Below are positions 11,101 through 26,100 of a stretch of 64,000 nucleotides of DNA, piece by piece. Each line of letters opens with the position of its first letter. Positions within the stretch are counted from its first letter, which is position 1. A program made the translations under genes and the position numbers. This stretch comes from Geotrypetes seraphini (Eukaryota; Chordata; Amphibia; Gymnophiona; Dermophiidae): the NCBI RefSeq assembly GCF_902459505.1, contig NC_047096.1:16148501-16212500 (forward strand), written 5' to 3'. The notes below the pieces were generated by a model. The model worked only from the letters and a program-made list of their open reading frames with translations, was not told where the DNA came from and searched no databases.

Positions 11101-14100
11101 AAAAGCAGTCGTAAGAACATAAGAAATGCCTTCACCGAATCAGACCCTTGGTCCATCTAGTCTGGCGACCCGTACATGCGGAGGCTTAACTAGGTGCTTC
11201 CTGATGAAGACCTAGGTGTTCCTTGATGAGACCTTGTTTACCTGTATCCCTCAATGTGATTTGCAAGGAGGTGTGCATCCAACTTGCCCTTGAATCCCAT
11301 AATGGAGGTCTCTGTCACAACCTCCTCTGGGAGAGCGTTCCAAGCGTCCACCACTCGCTGTGTGAAACAGATCTTCCTGACATTTGTCTTGGGCCTGTCG
11401 CCTCTCAATTTCAGTCTGCCACGAGATGATGAACCAGATAGCACAGTTACTTACCGTAACAGGTGTTATCCAGGGACAGCAGGCAGATATTCCCACACAT
11501 GGGTGACGTCACCGACGGAGCCCCGCAGCGGACAGCCTCGAAAGCATCTTGCTTGAAGATCTCGAGCTTTCGATTGCTGCATCGCGCATGCGCGCGTGCC
11601 TTCCCGCCCAAACTAGGGGGCGCATCTCCTGAGAGGATCCTCAGTTCAGATACCAAGCTAAGAAGCCAACCAGGGGAGGTGGGAGGGTTGTGGGAATATC
11701 TGCCTGCTGTCCCTGGATAACACCTGTTACGGTAAGTAACTGTGCTTTATCCCAGGACAAGCAGGCAGCATATTCCCACACATGGGTGACCTCCAAGCTA
11801 AATCAAAAGGGAGGAGGGAAGTTGGCAATTTAAGAAAAAAGATTCTGTAAAACAGATTGGCCAAAATGGCCATCCCTCCTGGATAAAGTATCCAGACAAT
11901 AATGAGAAGTAAAAGTGTGAACCGAGGACCAAGTGGCAGCTTTACAAATTTCCTCAATAGGAGTTGATCTGAGGAAAGCAACAGAAGCCGCCATAGCCCT
12001 GACTTTATGGCCCGTTACTCGACTCTGTAGAGGAAGACCAGCCTGAGCATAACAGAAAGAAATACACGCAGCCAACCAGTTGGAGATAGTACGCTTCGAA
12101 ACGGGATGACCCAATCTATTTGGGTCAAAAGAAATAAAAAGTTGAGGAGAACTTCTGTGAGGTTGAGTACGTTGAAGATAGAAAGCCAACGTACGTTTAC
12201 AATCCAAAGTATGCAAAGCCGCCTCACCAGGGTGAGAATGTGGCTTAGGAAAAAATACGGGTAGAACAATAGATTGATTGATATGAAAATCAGACACTAC
12301 CTTAGGTAAGAATTTGGGATGTGTACGGAGTACCACCTTGTCATGGTGAAAAACAGTAAAAGGTGGATCCGAAACCAAAGCTTGTAACTCACTAACTCGA
12401 CGAGCTGAAGTGAGAGCAATCAAGAAAACAGTTTTCCAAGTAAGATATCGAAAATGAGCCAAGTCAATAGGTTCAAAAGGAGGTTTCATCAGTTGAGCCA
12501 AGACCACATTAAGATCCCATACCACAGGGGGAGGTTTGATCGGTGGATGGAGATTAAAAAGACCTTTCATAAAACGAGAAACTAGAGGATGTGCCGAGAG
12601 TGATTTCCCCTCTAAAGGCTGATGAAAAGCAGCAATTGCACTAAGATGAACTCTAATAGATGTGGATTGGAGACCCGACTGGGATAGATGAAGTAAATAA
12701 TCCAAAACAGAAGCCAAAGAAGAAGAAGTTGGCTGAAGATTATGAGTGGAACACCAAGAAGAAAATCTGGTCCACTTTTGATTATAACATTGACGAGTGG
12801 ACGGTTTTCTGGAAGCCAGAAAAACATCCTGAACAGACTGAGAAAATTCAGCAGAATCCATCAGGTGGAAAGGAACCATGCTGTCAAATGAAGAGACTGC
12901 AGGTTTGGATGAAGTAAGGATCCCTGACTCTGAGTGAGCAGAGAAGGAAAAACTGGCAGAAGAAGAGGTTCCTTGATGCTGAGTTGCAGAAGGAGAGAGA
13001 ACCAATGTTGTCGGGGCCACCGAGGAGCTATGAGAATCATTGTGGCATGATCCGACTTCAACTTGACAAGAGTTTTGAGAATCAGAGGAAAAGGAGGAAA
13101 GGCGTAAAGGAACTGATTCCTCCAGTCTAGTAGAAAAGCATCCGCCTCGAGACGAAGAGGGGAGAAGATGCGGGAACAAAACAGAGGAAGTTTGAAGTTG
13201 TTGGGTGACGCAAAAAGATCCACCCGAGGAGTCCCCCATCGGTTGAATACTTGACGAAGTGTGGGGGAGTTGATCGTCCATTCGTGAGGTTGGAGCAGAC
13301 GACTTAATTTGTCTGCAAGGCAATTCTGAATACCCTGAATATAAACGGCTCGAAGAAAGATGTTGTGTGAAATCGCCCAATGCCACAACTTCAGAGCTTC
13401 CTGACACAGAGGATGGGAACCCGTTCCCCCCTGTTTGTTGACATAATACATTGCTACTTGATTGTCCGTCCGAACAAGGACTACTTGGTCGTGAAGGATG
13501 TGAAGGAAAGCTTTGAGAGCCAGAAATATCGCTCTGAGTTCCAACAGATTGATATGACATCGACGATCTGTGACCGTCCATAATCCTTGCGTACGGAGAC
13601 CATCTACGTGGGCTCCCCATGCGTACTCGGACGAATCTGTTGTGAGAACTTTCTGATGAGGAAGATGGTGAAACAGCAAACCTCTGGAAAGATTTGAAGA
13701 GAGCATCCACCAGCGGAGAGACTTCTTTAAAGAAGGCGTCACCGTTATATGGCGAGAAGGTGGATCTAGAGCTTGTTGCCATTGGGATGCCAGAGTCCAC
13801 TGAGGGATGCGAAGATGTAGTCTTGCTAAAGGAGTCACATGTACTGTAGATGCCATGTGACCGAGAAGGACCATCATTTGACGCGCTCTGATAGTTGAGA
13901 GGGAAGATACATGATGACAAAGGTTTAAGAGAGTATTCTGTCGGTTGAGAGGAAGGAAAGCTCTCATGCGGACGGAATCCAACACCGCCCCAATAAATTG
14001 AATCGATCGAGTTGGAACTAACTGAGATTTTGGGAAGTTGATATGAAACCCCAGACTTTGAAGAAAAGAAATAGTCTGAAGGGTCGCTTGCGTAACCCCT

Positions 14101-17100
14101 GAAAGAGAAGGGGCTTTTATAAGCCAATCGTCGAGGTAAGGAAAAACTTGCAATCCCTGGGCTCGAAGGGCCGCGGCCACCACAACCAGACACTTGGTGA
14201 AAACCCGAGGAGAGGTTGCTAGGCCAAATGGAAGAACCTTGTATTGAAGGTGAAGGTTCCCCACCTTGAACCTGAGATATTTGCGAAAATTTGGATGAAT
14301 AGGAATGTGAGTATAAGCCTCTTTGAGATCCAGTGAGCACATCCAATCCCCTTGATCCATGAGAGAGTACAGGATCGGGAGAGAAAGCATGCAAAATTTT
14401 TCTTTGACTAGAAATTTGTTGAGAGCTCGTAGATCCAGAATGGGTCGCAAATCCCCCGTCTTCTTTGGAACCAGGAAATATCTGGAATAAAACCCCTGGT
14501 TGCGTTCGGGAGGAGGAATTTCCTCCACTGCTCGAAGGTGAAGAAGAGCTCGAGCCTCCCGAAGAAGAAGAGGGAGTTGCGAGGAACTGGAAAGACACTC
14601 TCTTGGAGGGTGATCTGGAGGCACCTGAAGCAGGCGCAGAGAGTATCCCTCTCGGATGATCGTAAGGACCCAAAGGTCCGATGTAATGGTTTCCCAGACA
14701 GATGAAAAAAGGGAAAGACGACCTCCGATTGGTAGGGAGGAATTTGGATGCAAAGAGGTTGGAATGCTCATCACTGGACCGTCAAAAAGACGGAGCTGTT
14801 TTGGTTGGAGCAGGTGTCTGAGGCTTTTGAGGACGTTGTTGTTGTGGCCGTCTAGGTGGAGGCCTAGAAAAAGCCGGTGTGGACTTCATGGGGTAACGAC
14901 GAGCTGGAGGTCTGTAAGCTCTAGTCACAGAAGGTTTTGGTTTCGGACGAATCAGAGAGGCGAAGGAACGCTCATGCTCAGAAAGCCTTTTAGTAGCTGC
15001 TTCAATAGAGTCATCAAAGAGCTCAGAACCTTGACACGGCAGGTTTGCTAAACGATCTTGTAAGTTGGGATCCATATCTACAATCCTGAGCCATGCAAGA
15101 CGTCTCATAGCCACTGCAAATGCCGAGACTCTGGAGGATAGCTCAAAAGCATCATAAGATGCTTGCAACATGAATAGACGTAACTGAGACAGAGATTGAA
15201 TAATGTTTTTATATTCAGAAAGACGTTCTTTGGGCCAGTCTGGGCAAAATGATGACAACTGCTTCAAAAAATGATTAAAATATGAAGTAAAGACATAGTT
15301 ATAATTCAAAATTCTATTTGTCATCATAGAATTTTGATAAAGTCTGCGCCCAAACTTGTCCATGGTTCGCCCTTCTCGTCCTGGTGGAACTGTTGCAGAC
15401 ACCTTAGATGGGTGAGCCTTCTTCAGGGAAGATTCCACCACTAGGGATTGATGAGAAAGTTGAGATTTCTCAAACCCTTTACATGGAACAGTACGATACC
15501 TAGACTCCAGCTTCGATGGAATAGCTGTCACAGAATAAGGAGTCTCCATGTTACGTAGAAACGTCTGCTTCAGCACCGGTGTCATGGGTAGACGCAAAGT
15601 CTCCTTAGGAGGATGAGAAAGTTCCATATCCGCCAGGTATTCAGGTGTGTATTTTGAATCAGAATGTAAATCAATATTAAGAGCCTGTCCCATATCGAAG
15701 ACAAATTTAGCAAAAGAAGCAGACTTCGAGGTCGAGGCTTCCTCAGGAGAAAGAGAACGAGAACGATGTGTCACTGAAAAAGATGGAGAAGCCTCGCGTG
15801 AATACTGAGATAGGGGCTCAGATTCAAGATGCAAAGTGATGGAAGATGTTCCACTGCCTGTCAGAGGAGGAGTGGCTGAATGTTTCCGCTTAAGGCTCCG
15901 AGTCGGAGAAGTGCGCGGAGTACGAGGTTTAGTAAGAGGAGATTTTTCTCGAGACAAATGCCTCGAAGGTGGTGTCCTCGACCTCGAATGCCTCGATGAT
16001 ATTGAAGAGGCAATGGTAGTATGAGCTTTAGAAGTAATATCAGAATGCTTCGAGCTCTTTGTAGAGGTAAGCTTCGAAGATCGAGATCTGTGCTTGGATC
16101 GAGGTAATGCTTGTTTAGCTCCATGTTCAGACGAGGAGTCTGACGAGGAAACCCTGGATCGAGACCTGCGACGAGGAGATCGCCGAGAGGGTGCTGATTT
16201 ATGCTCAGGCTGGAGTTGCGCAGACAGAGTCGAGACCGGTACCAACTGAGCCACTATTGAGGAAATTTGCGTAGTCAGAATTGACTTCAGCATATCCTCA
16301 AACATGGGGACGGAGACCAAAGGACTCGGAGTCACAGGAGGTCTCGTGCGTTCCAAGGAGGGCGACCTCGATCGAGAGTATTCCCTGGACTTGGAAGCAC
16401 GTTTTGAAGGTCTGGAAGACGGAGTCAAACCCGGGGCCCCAGGTTGAATGGAGGTAGACTCTGTCGGCTTCTTAGAGATGGTACCTGAAAAGGAAGCAGG
16501 AGACTTACCCCCCAATCCAGGCTTCGAGGACATCGTCGAGGCCTTCGAGGCCGAGGACCCGGAGGTCTTCGAGGCCGAGGCCTGTCGAGGAGGCGAGGTC
16601 GAGGTTTTAGTACTCGAGGTTGGACCCGGAGTCGAGGATTTTACAGATGCCTCGACCGAGGCCACAGCTTTTTCAGGCTCCATACGAGGAAAAAGCTCCA
16701 AAAATCTGTCGCAGCGGCGTTTAAAAGCACGAGGTTGAAGAGTGAGGCAGCGAATACAATCTTCGGGGCGATGAGTCGACCCGAGACAGATCATACACCG
16801 ACTATGTGGATCAGTGATGGAAATAGTTCTACCGCACTGATAACACCTTTTAAACCCGGTAACAGGCCGGGACATAGATAGGACAAAGTCCGTGTCGAGA
16901 ACGGAGAAGAGAGGCCTAGGCCTCAATCTTCCAGCCCGACGCTAAAGAAAAACAAAAAGATGTATCTCTTTTTTTTTTTTTTTTTTTTAGAAATAAAATA
17001 TAAGTAGAAATAGAATTAGAATTACGAACACAGCGACCGAAAACAATAAAGTACTCAGCCGCGGTGAAGAGAAGGCACAACGCTACGGGAACCAAGTCGA

Positions 17101-20100
17101 CAAGTCTTCTCGGCTCCGCGGAAAACGTTGAACTGAGGATCCTCTCAGGAGATGCGCCCCCTAGTTTGGGCGGGAAGGCACGCGCGCATGCGCGATGCAG
17201 CAATCGAAAGCTCGAGATCTTCAAGCAAGATGCTTTCGAGGCTGTCCGCTGCGGGGCTCCGTCGGTGACGTCACCCATGTGTGGGAATATGCTGCCTGCT
17301 TGTCCTGGGATAACTGTGTACTATAGGCGCTGGGGCCACCAGAATCACACGGCCAGGGTGCCAAGTAATGTGAAGAAGAACTCTGCCCACCATCGGCCAA
17401 GGGAGAAACATACAAGAGGACCACCTGTTAATCAGTTCTCTATCTCCACCTGCTGGTAGATGTGTGCTATCCCACTAGTCTCTGGATTCATCTGCTGCTG
17501 TTGCTAAAGTATCAAAATTCCCATACACGAATACAAGATGTCCGGGGCGGTACTTGGAGAGACCCCCCCACTGGTCGACAAGTCGATGAAGCCGTCCGTG
17601 CAATGCGCAGCGAACAGAATGCTAGGAATGATTAAGAAGGGGATCACGAACAGATCAGAGGAGGTTATCATGCCGCTGTACTGGGCCATGGTACGCCCTC
17701 ACCTGGAATACTGCGTCCAGCACTGGTCGCTGTACATGAAGAAGGACATGGTACTACTCGAAAGGGTCCAGCGAAGAGCAACTAAAATCGTTAAGGGGTT
17801 TGGAGGAGTTGCCTTACAGTGAGAGATTAGAGAAGCAGGGTCTGTTCTCCCTTGAAAAGACGAAACAGAGGGAACATGATCGAAATATTCAAGATAATGA
17901 AGGGAATAGATTTAGTAGATAAAGACAGGTTGTTCACCCTCTCCAAGGTAGAGAGAACGAGAAGGCACTCTCTAAAGTTAAAAGGGGATAGATTCCGTAC
18001 AAACATAAAGAAGTTCTTCTTCACCAAGAAAATGATAGAGAACTGGAATGCTCTTCCTGAATCTGTTATAGGGGAAAACACCCTCCAGGGATTCAAGACA
18101 AGGTTGGACATATTCCTGCTGAACCAGAACAAATGCAGGTAGGACTGGTCTCGGTTAGGGCACTGGTCTTTGACCTGGGGACCGCCACGTGAGCGGACTG
18201 CTGGGCGTGATGGACCACTGGTCTGACCCAGCAGTGGCAATTCTTATGTGTATATGAAAAATGAATGGAAAAAATTGCATTACAATTAGTAATGGAGGTG
18301 GAGTCTGGGGCAGAGCTTGGGTGGCTGAGGATACTCTGATATTTGTTACTTAGGGGGTACTTGGCTTGAAGAAGTTGAGAAACACTACACTAGACTACTT
18401 CTCTTTACATTGCTTCTATCTGAGATATGGGAAGGGTGTGAATGCGAGTCCCCTTCTGTTGACACTAAGTCTCCCCTTCCCAAAAAAGAAAAAAATAAAC
18501 ACTGGTGTAACTCTCCCCTACACCTTCAAATGACCAGTATACACATAAAAGTACCATTATCACAACACCAGTATCTACTCACACTTCTGGATGTGGTTTC
18601 CCATTTCGTCCAGTCCCTGCTTCAAACGAAGCAATTCCTGCTCCACAACTTCTGACAGCTGTACATTCTGATTCACTGTTCCAGTCTCTATCTGGGAAAG
18701 GGAGAGAGGGGGAATGCAATTAAATATTTAAGTTTTGAAACTAAAACAGCCTGCATTAGGATGAAGCTTAGTAAAGAGGCTGAGTTCACTACCCAAGGCA
18801 GTTAAGACTGTGCCATTTTCCAAGGGGAGGGCACCATGCACTGCTCTTACAGCAATACCCAGAAGACAGCAAGGCCATGATGAGCAAAAGTACTACTTAA
18901 AAGTTATAAAGGAAGACTCAAACACACTCCAAGCCAGCCTCCCTCTGGCTAGGAACAGTGGTACATAAGAGAAGAGAATTCCTTGTATATTGCTTCCAAC
19001 TGAGGACTGAAGTTGAAATAAATGGGCTGGATGAGATCGAAAGAAATACAAAAATAGAGGAAAACCCCACCACCACCATGTAGATAGGAATGGCTGTTCA
19101 GGGCAGCAATTCCTAGCCCTAATCCAACTGAGTTGTAAGTGCAAAAATAGAGGTAAATATTTCTATACCACCTCCTTCAAAAATTTGATCTGAAGTTGTT
19201 AACCAATACCTCAATAAAAATAAATTAGTGACATCAATAAATAAGCACAAGCACTGATAGACATGAATGCACATCCAATAAACATATCAGTCCTAACAAA
19301 ATCCTTAAAATTTTAATTATTTTATCCTTCATTTACAAATTTCAATATGCATTAATAGTGAGTTAATACTAAAATTTTATTAGCTTTCACAATTGAGAAT
19401 GCTTAGAAGAGGAAGCAATTTTGAAAGCAAAAATATTCAAAGTAATTAAAATGTAAAATTGGGTAAATAAAGGAGGGCTCCATCAGACTGAGAAACCTAG
19501 TGTTTAAAATACAAAAGAAAAAAAAGTGTGCACTAAGTACTAATGAAAGATTAGGTTTTTACTTGGACAATCTCAATCCATGTTCGTGAACTGTTACAGA
19601 AGCATGTCAATCACATATTTCAACTCCTCCTCCTTCACCAGTTGTATAATGTTCTCTCCAGTTTGTACCAAAACAAATCCATCTCCGTGTAACAGAAGAG
19701 GCAGGGAAAGGGGAACATACAGAGCAGAACAGTTTGTGGTAACTCATGAAAACAATAATTAGCATAAACTTATAACATAGGTATATCAATAAACCAACCT
19801 GCTGTGTGCAACTAGAACTAACACATAAGGAGCCCCAAAACTAAAGAAACTCATTATTTTAAAGGTAATTTAAAAATTCATGTTCATCCAACAGGAGAAG
19901 AACTTCAGTTCTGGACTATAGTTGTCCAAGGCAGAAAGCAGGCGAACTGCCAAACTCACAGGGCAAGCCATACAGACTCCTGTGTATATTAACAGAAAGA
20001 TTATCCAGTTTAAGAACCTATTCTTTCATTCTGTTACATAAACACAGGAGTCTGTGCATTAGGTAATGTACCAAAGCAGTGCCAGACATCTAGGGTGGGA

Positions 20101-23100
20101 CAAATGAGCTTGCCCACAAGACCAAGGACCGAAAAAGCAGTGTCCTCCTGAACCGCCACATTCACTCTGTAAAGTCTCGTAAAGATATGGAGAGTAGACT
20201 AAGTGGCTGCTCTACAAATTTCTTTGGATGAACTGCCCAGGATTCTGCCCATGAAAATGCCACACTTCTGGTTGAATGAGCTTTTGAGAGAAAATAGGTG
20301 GCCATTTGCCACAGCCAATGTACGTCAATGAAATTGTCAAGTGAATCTATCAAGTGACAGAAGCCTTGGATGCTGGTATACTTCATCTAGAGCACGGGCC
20401 ACATGCGATCTGCCAGGTACTATTCTGAGGCCCTCGGTATTATAAAGAATGATTCTTTATGGAAAACTTGTGCTTTAAGTGTCTGGCGTTTATGTCCTGG
20501 AATGTTGTCCGCCTCACTGCTGTAACCTCATGCAAGCGCTTTCCTGCTTCTGTACGTGATTATGAGGTGGAGTGGAGAGGACAATCGCGTACAGACGCAG
20601 GAAAGCACTTGCGTGAGGTTACAGCAGTGAGGCAAGCAACATTCCAGAATGTAAGGTAACCATTCACATAGAATTTTTCTTTTTTCAACCATCTTTATTT
20701 TCTCTTCTTTATTAATTTCCAGGTACTTTAGTTAGATTGTGAGCCTTCGGGACAGTAAGGGAATTTTTTAAGTACCTTCTTACTTCTCATTTATAATCTT
20801 AATGTATATTTTCTTCAAACCGCTTAGAACCTAACGGATGTAGCGGTATATAAGAAATAAATTACATTACATTACATTGGAGTCAGTGCAGCTTGTGCGT
20901 GTGTCCGGTGCTGGAGGAGGTGAGAGCTAAAGGCGGTTGCAAACGTGACCGCCGGACACTTAAGGCACAAGTTTTCCATAAAAGACCATTCTTTATAATA
21001 CCGAGGGCCTCAAAATAGTTGGGCCACAATCTTTTCTCTTGCAGTTGACACTTTGATAGTTTTTTACGTTCTGAAATTATCAGAAGCAATTAAGGAAAGA
21101 TTTATAAACTATAACGGTTACAGTTTATAAATCTTTCCTTAATTGCTTCTGATAATTTCAGGTTTCAGATAATCCACATTTTGGATTTGTAGGTACTTAC
21201 CTCATGCAAAGTTGTCATTTCTTTAATAAGACATTAACTATTTTTTCTGCGGCTCTCCAAGTACCTACAGATCCAAAATGTGGCCCTGTAAAGGGTTTGA
21301 GTTTGAGACCGCTGATCTAGAATGATTAGTAAGAACAATAAGATGGTTGGAAAGATGAGAGTTCTTGGTCCTTTCCAGGTAGTGGAGTAAAGACTTGTCA
21401 GACATCCACCCTCTGCAATACTTTATCTTCCACATACACAGTGAAAACCCTGCAGGAAAGAGCCTGCAATTCCAAAATCTATCTCGCTGAGATTATTGCC
21501 ACCAGAAATACCATCTTTCCCGTGAAATCTAAAACGGACACTTCTTGGAGAGGCTTAGAAAGGTCCTTCAAGACAATATTAAGATTCCAGGGCAGAAAGG
21601 GCTAGCGCAACAGAGGTTGCAATCTCAGTGCCCCCTTCAGAAACCAGATCACATCCAGATGAGATACCAGCAATAGCTTTCCCCCTCAGGCATGGAAGCA
21701 AGGCCTGCCACCTGAACTTTGAGAGACGCCACCTCTAGGCCTTTTTCTAGTCTGGCCTGAAGGAAGACAAGGATCACAGGAATTGGTGCCTCGAAAAGTT
21801 CCACCTGATTTATGGCACACCACAGCTGGAAGACTCTCCAGGCCTTGGTGTAAGCCGCAAACATCGAGGGCTTCTTTTCTCGAAGAACAGTCAACATGAC
21901 TACCTCTGAATAACCTTTGTGGGCCAAGGCCATGTGCTCAAGAGCCATGCTTTAAGACCAAAATTCTCCGTGATCTCAATGGAAATTGGTCCCTGAGAAG
22001 TCCCGTATAAACCGGTAGATCAATGCAGTCATCTCATTGGAGTCACACTAGATCTACATGCCAAGACCAGTGAAGCCAGCCTGGGACTACCAGGATCATA
22101 AGTCCTGGATGATGTGCGATTCTGCAGATGACTTGGCCCACCATAGGTCACGGTGGAAACACATACAGTATAGAAGCCTGTCCTTTGGCCAGTGCTGAAC
22201 CAACTCATCCAACCCTGTATTTCCCAGTTTGTCTCCTCAGCTGTAGAAGCAATTCATCTTCATGTTCTTGGCTGAAGCTGTCAAGTCTATCGCAGGTCTT
22301 CCCCAGAGTTGTACAATGATGCTGAATGCTCTTTGGGACAGGGACCACTCTCCTGGGTCTATAGTCTGCCGGCTGAGAAAGTCAGCCTGAATGTTTTTCA
22401 GTCCTGCTATCTGTGCTGCTGAGAGCACCTGAAGATGAGCTTCCACCCACTTGAACAACATCTGAGCTTCCAGACATAATGGGGCATTACAGGTGTCTCC
22501 CTGCCTGTTCATATATGCCACTGCAGAGGCATTGTCAGAGAGTACTCTGATTGCATGCAATGGAGGTGACAGGCATGCAAATTTGCCTCATGCATATGCA
22601 TTAGGGCTATCCTGAAAACCTGACTGGCTGGTTGTCCTCCAGGATAGGATTGGGAACCACTGCTGTAGGAGATCCACAACTTGTCACACTGTCTTCTCGC
22701 CCTCCTGCCTTGATAGGGCTCTGATCAGCCAATCATCCAGGTACAGGTGCACTTGTATCCCCATCCTGCGGAGGTGCACTGCAACCACCACCATCACCTT
22801 GGTGAAGGTGTGTGGGGCCACTGTCAAACCAAAAGGTGAGCCCCAAACTGGAAATATCTTTGAAGGACATGGAATCTCAAATACTTCTTGTGGTCTGGGA
22901 AAATAGAAATATATGAAGGTATACCTCCATCAGATCTAGGGAGGAAAGAAATGCCTCTGGTGCACTGCCGCAATGACCGACCGAACTGTCTCCATGTGGA
23001 AGGAGGGAATTAGCACAGTATTCAGACTTTAGGTCCGGTATCTGTTTCCAGTCTTTTGTGCCTTTCTTGGGCACTATGAAGCATACAGAGTATCTGCCAA

Positions 23101-26100
23101 AGCCCAATTCTACTTTGGGAACTAGTTCCATAGCTTGAATGTCCAATAGCATATGTACTGGCCTCTTTTTCCGCTTGGCCAGCTGGGGAGTTGATGAACA
23201 GATCTGAAGGAGGGTGATAGAACTTGATCTTGTGACCCTCCCCAATATCTAGAACCCAGCAGTTCGAAGAAACACTTCCACTCCCTCCAGAATGTCGTCA
23301 GCCTCCTGCCAACGTGTAGTGGTGTGGCTGCTGACCTGGCATCACTGTGACTTCTTGGAGGCTGTATCTGGATCCCTGATCTCTGTGCAGAGGAACCTAC
23401 ATAGTACTGGTGGGAACAACATGAGGAACGAAAATTGCCTCTGCCTCCCGAGGCAGGTTGGTGATGTCTGATGTCTGGCAAAGACTTTGGGCAACAATCC
23501 ACCACACAGGCCATAAGGTCATCTAACCATTTGTCTCTAAATGTTATATACCGACACCTTGCTCTTGACTCTAATGTCATCATATAAAGCGTCTGCCTAT
23601 TATGGGCCACAAGGAAACATGTACAAGTGCTCACTCTTCAGCCACGACTGGACCAGAGCGGGGTACCTCAGAGTCTGCCAAACTCTGATCCAGCTTGTCC
23701 AATTCCTCCCCAAAGAGAAAAGAACCTGTAAAGGGAAACTCACTGAGCTTGGATTTGGAGGCCGCGTCTGCCGACCAACCACGGAGCCATAAGGTATATC
23801 TAGTAGCCTCCCCCAAGGCCATAGACTTAGCTGAAGCTCACAACAAGTCATATATGACATCTGAAAGATAAGAAGCATCCAGTTCATTTTTAGCCACCTC
23901 CTGATTTACCAACGACCAGTCATTAGACTTCTGATCCAACATATGCTCAGCCCAGCGGAAACGGGCCCTGGCCACCAGACCGCCACAAATCACCGAATGG
24001 ACCACTAGAGCTGCCACATCAAAACTCTGAATTAAAAGGAGCAGACACCACAACACAAAACTGTAGTCTTTGCCTGACCGGGAAAAGGCATACAGTTGAG
24101 GCTCCTCTAAAGAAAAAAATGGAGAGGTGGGGGAAATAGGGGGAGAAACTAGACAACCTCGAGGTGGTTATGGTCCCACGAAACCCAGTTCAGACCGACT
24201 AAAAATAGGGGCAGATAAAAAGGCCACTGCATAACCTTTTCAACAGACCCTGCCAAGGCCTAAAAAAAGACTGCACAGGCTTATCACCTCCACCCACTGA
24301 AGACCAAGAACAGACCGATTCTATGAGGGACTGCACAGCCCACATGTACTGTAAGAATTCAGTGTGTTCTCAGTCTCCAATTGCTGGCAGGGGAACATAA
24401 ACCCATCCATCCGTGCTGAGACAATAAAGAACAGGCAGTTTGGTGTACATCCCATCAAAGATCCACCAGGGCAACTCTCGAGCTAGGTCTCCACCCCAGG
24501 GATACAAATATTCTTCTTTTAAACAACTTCAGTCAAGTTTGCCCACAAGGCTGTTCATGAAGTAGCCCAGGGGTTGCACTGAGTGGTGGAAACCGAAACC
24601 ACAGTCCATTCCACTCCCCATTAAGAAACAAGAACTTACACAGCAAGAGGGACAGCTTGCACTTCACAGTAACTACACAATCATTTTGTAATAGTGCCAA
24701 GGTAGAATTTTAGGGATAGCAACTGCTACAAGGTTCAAAATAGAAAATGAGGAAGGATCCAGGGAAGGACACTGACCTAGGCAGTGATGGTTTTAGTTTT
24801 GTGCCACCCTCAGGCACTTTCTTTACCTGTGCTAAACGGGCTTGCAGAACACCAAGAGCTGATTCCAGATTCATTGCCTTGCCCTCCAGCTCTCTGCGCT
24901 GATCTTCTACCTGGCGCCAGACTGAGTTTACTTCTTGTGCAACTGCAGACTTCTCCAATTGCACCTGCTGGATCAGCTCTCTGGAAAATACAGGATACTC
25001 ACAATTAAACAATGCAGCACATGCTTGAGTAATTAAAATCAAATCCGCCATTGTACAGATGTAGCACAGATACAGAAGTTTAAATAGCAATGTGGCTGTA
25101 TAGTATTTGAACTGCTTCAAAATTAATTCTATATTCAATCAACATTGGAATGTGTATTCTGGACATCATTTTAAATATCTTTCTTCCTTTTAAATTTTCT
25201 CTACACTACCTGTATATGATTTACAGCACAGTCATAATACCTGAGCTTCTGATGTCAGTGCAGAAGTTCTTCATTTGCAGAGCTACAGTGACAACAGAAG
25301 CCAGGGACCCCATTGCTGCATTTATACACAAAATACAGGTTTCCCTCCATAATTTGCTGAGATTACAGGTGCAGCCCCCTTGCGAACACTAAAAATTTGC
25401 AAATAACTTTCCTTTCATATTCATGGGGTTTGGGGTACAGTCCTCGTGAATACCATAAACTTACGAACAAACATTCCCTCCATATTTGCAGGCATAGATT
25501 TAAGATTTTTCAGTTCTTGCATTGTACTGTACACTTTGCAGTACAGTTCAAATATTATAGAAATGACCATGTACATGCACTGTAATCTCATTAAATCATG
25601 GAAAATCCACCAAAAAAGAAAATATAAGGACACAGAAAGAACTAAAACCAAGTTCTTTGCTTTTGTTAAATACAGGTTCATATGCAGTACTGTAATTCTT
25701 TTTTTAAAAAATTCTTTATTCATTTTACATCTTACAAGTGTATCATAAAATAACATTTAAACTTATACAAATCACTTGATTCTCTATCAATTTAACTTAA
25801 ATCATAATATTTAAACCCTTCCTCCCAACCCTACTAATTCATATGTAGTACATATATCATATAATATATTCTGTCCTATTAATCTAATCATTAAATATCA
25901 AATCAGAAATCCCCCCCCCCCCCCCATACTTTGCAATTATACCTATTAGGGAAAAATGATAATCCAATAATTACTCATTACAATATTCTATTAATGGCCT
26001 CCAAACCTCCTAAAAGTTATTAAAATTACCTTTCTGCAAGGCTAACATTCTTTCCATCTTGTACATATGACATAATGAATTCCACCAAAAACTATACAGT

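Larger units (their letters stand above)
11441..17319 (-). mobile_element. DIRS-type tyrosine-recombinase retrotransposon, looks whole
   Basis: This is about 5.9 kb in the same orientation as the host lectin gene, in its last intron. Inverted ends of about 200 bp (11444-11655 and about 17115-17317) share the CATGCGCG and GGTGACGTCACC blocks. An internal complementary region at about 11690-11793 repeats the two outer ends, the hallmark of DIRS and its circular intermediate. Inside, on the minus strand, are gag-like, reverse transcriptase/RNase H and tyrosine recombinase frames, all long and open. I see no break in them, so it looks whole and young. DIRS makes no target-site duplication, and none is seen. 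Confidence 0.9.
19880..24640 (-). mobile_element. Old DIRS fossil, broken, in lectin intron 3
   Basis: Minus-strand traces in DIRS order: recombinase remains (about 20160-20400 and 21310-21950), RNase H (22237-22560, DNASAVAYMNRQGD), reverse transcriptase (about 22700-23245, IVPKKGTKDWKQI) and gag-like remains to about 24640. An internal repeat region with GACTCCTGTGTATATTAAC and a complementary partner lies at about 19970-20055. It is broken in many places and carries at least two later insertions (20393-21315 and about 22565-22668). Much older than 11441-17319. Confidence 0.72.

Noticed and set aside
11830-14673. Treating the whole 947-codon frame as one recombinase
   Set aside because: Only the last third has recombinase motifs; the rest overlays the polymerase frame and is Ser-rich by frame effect.
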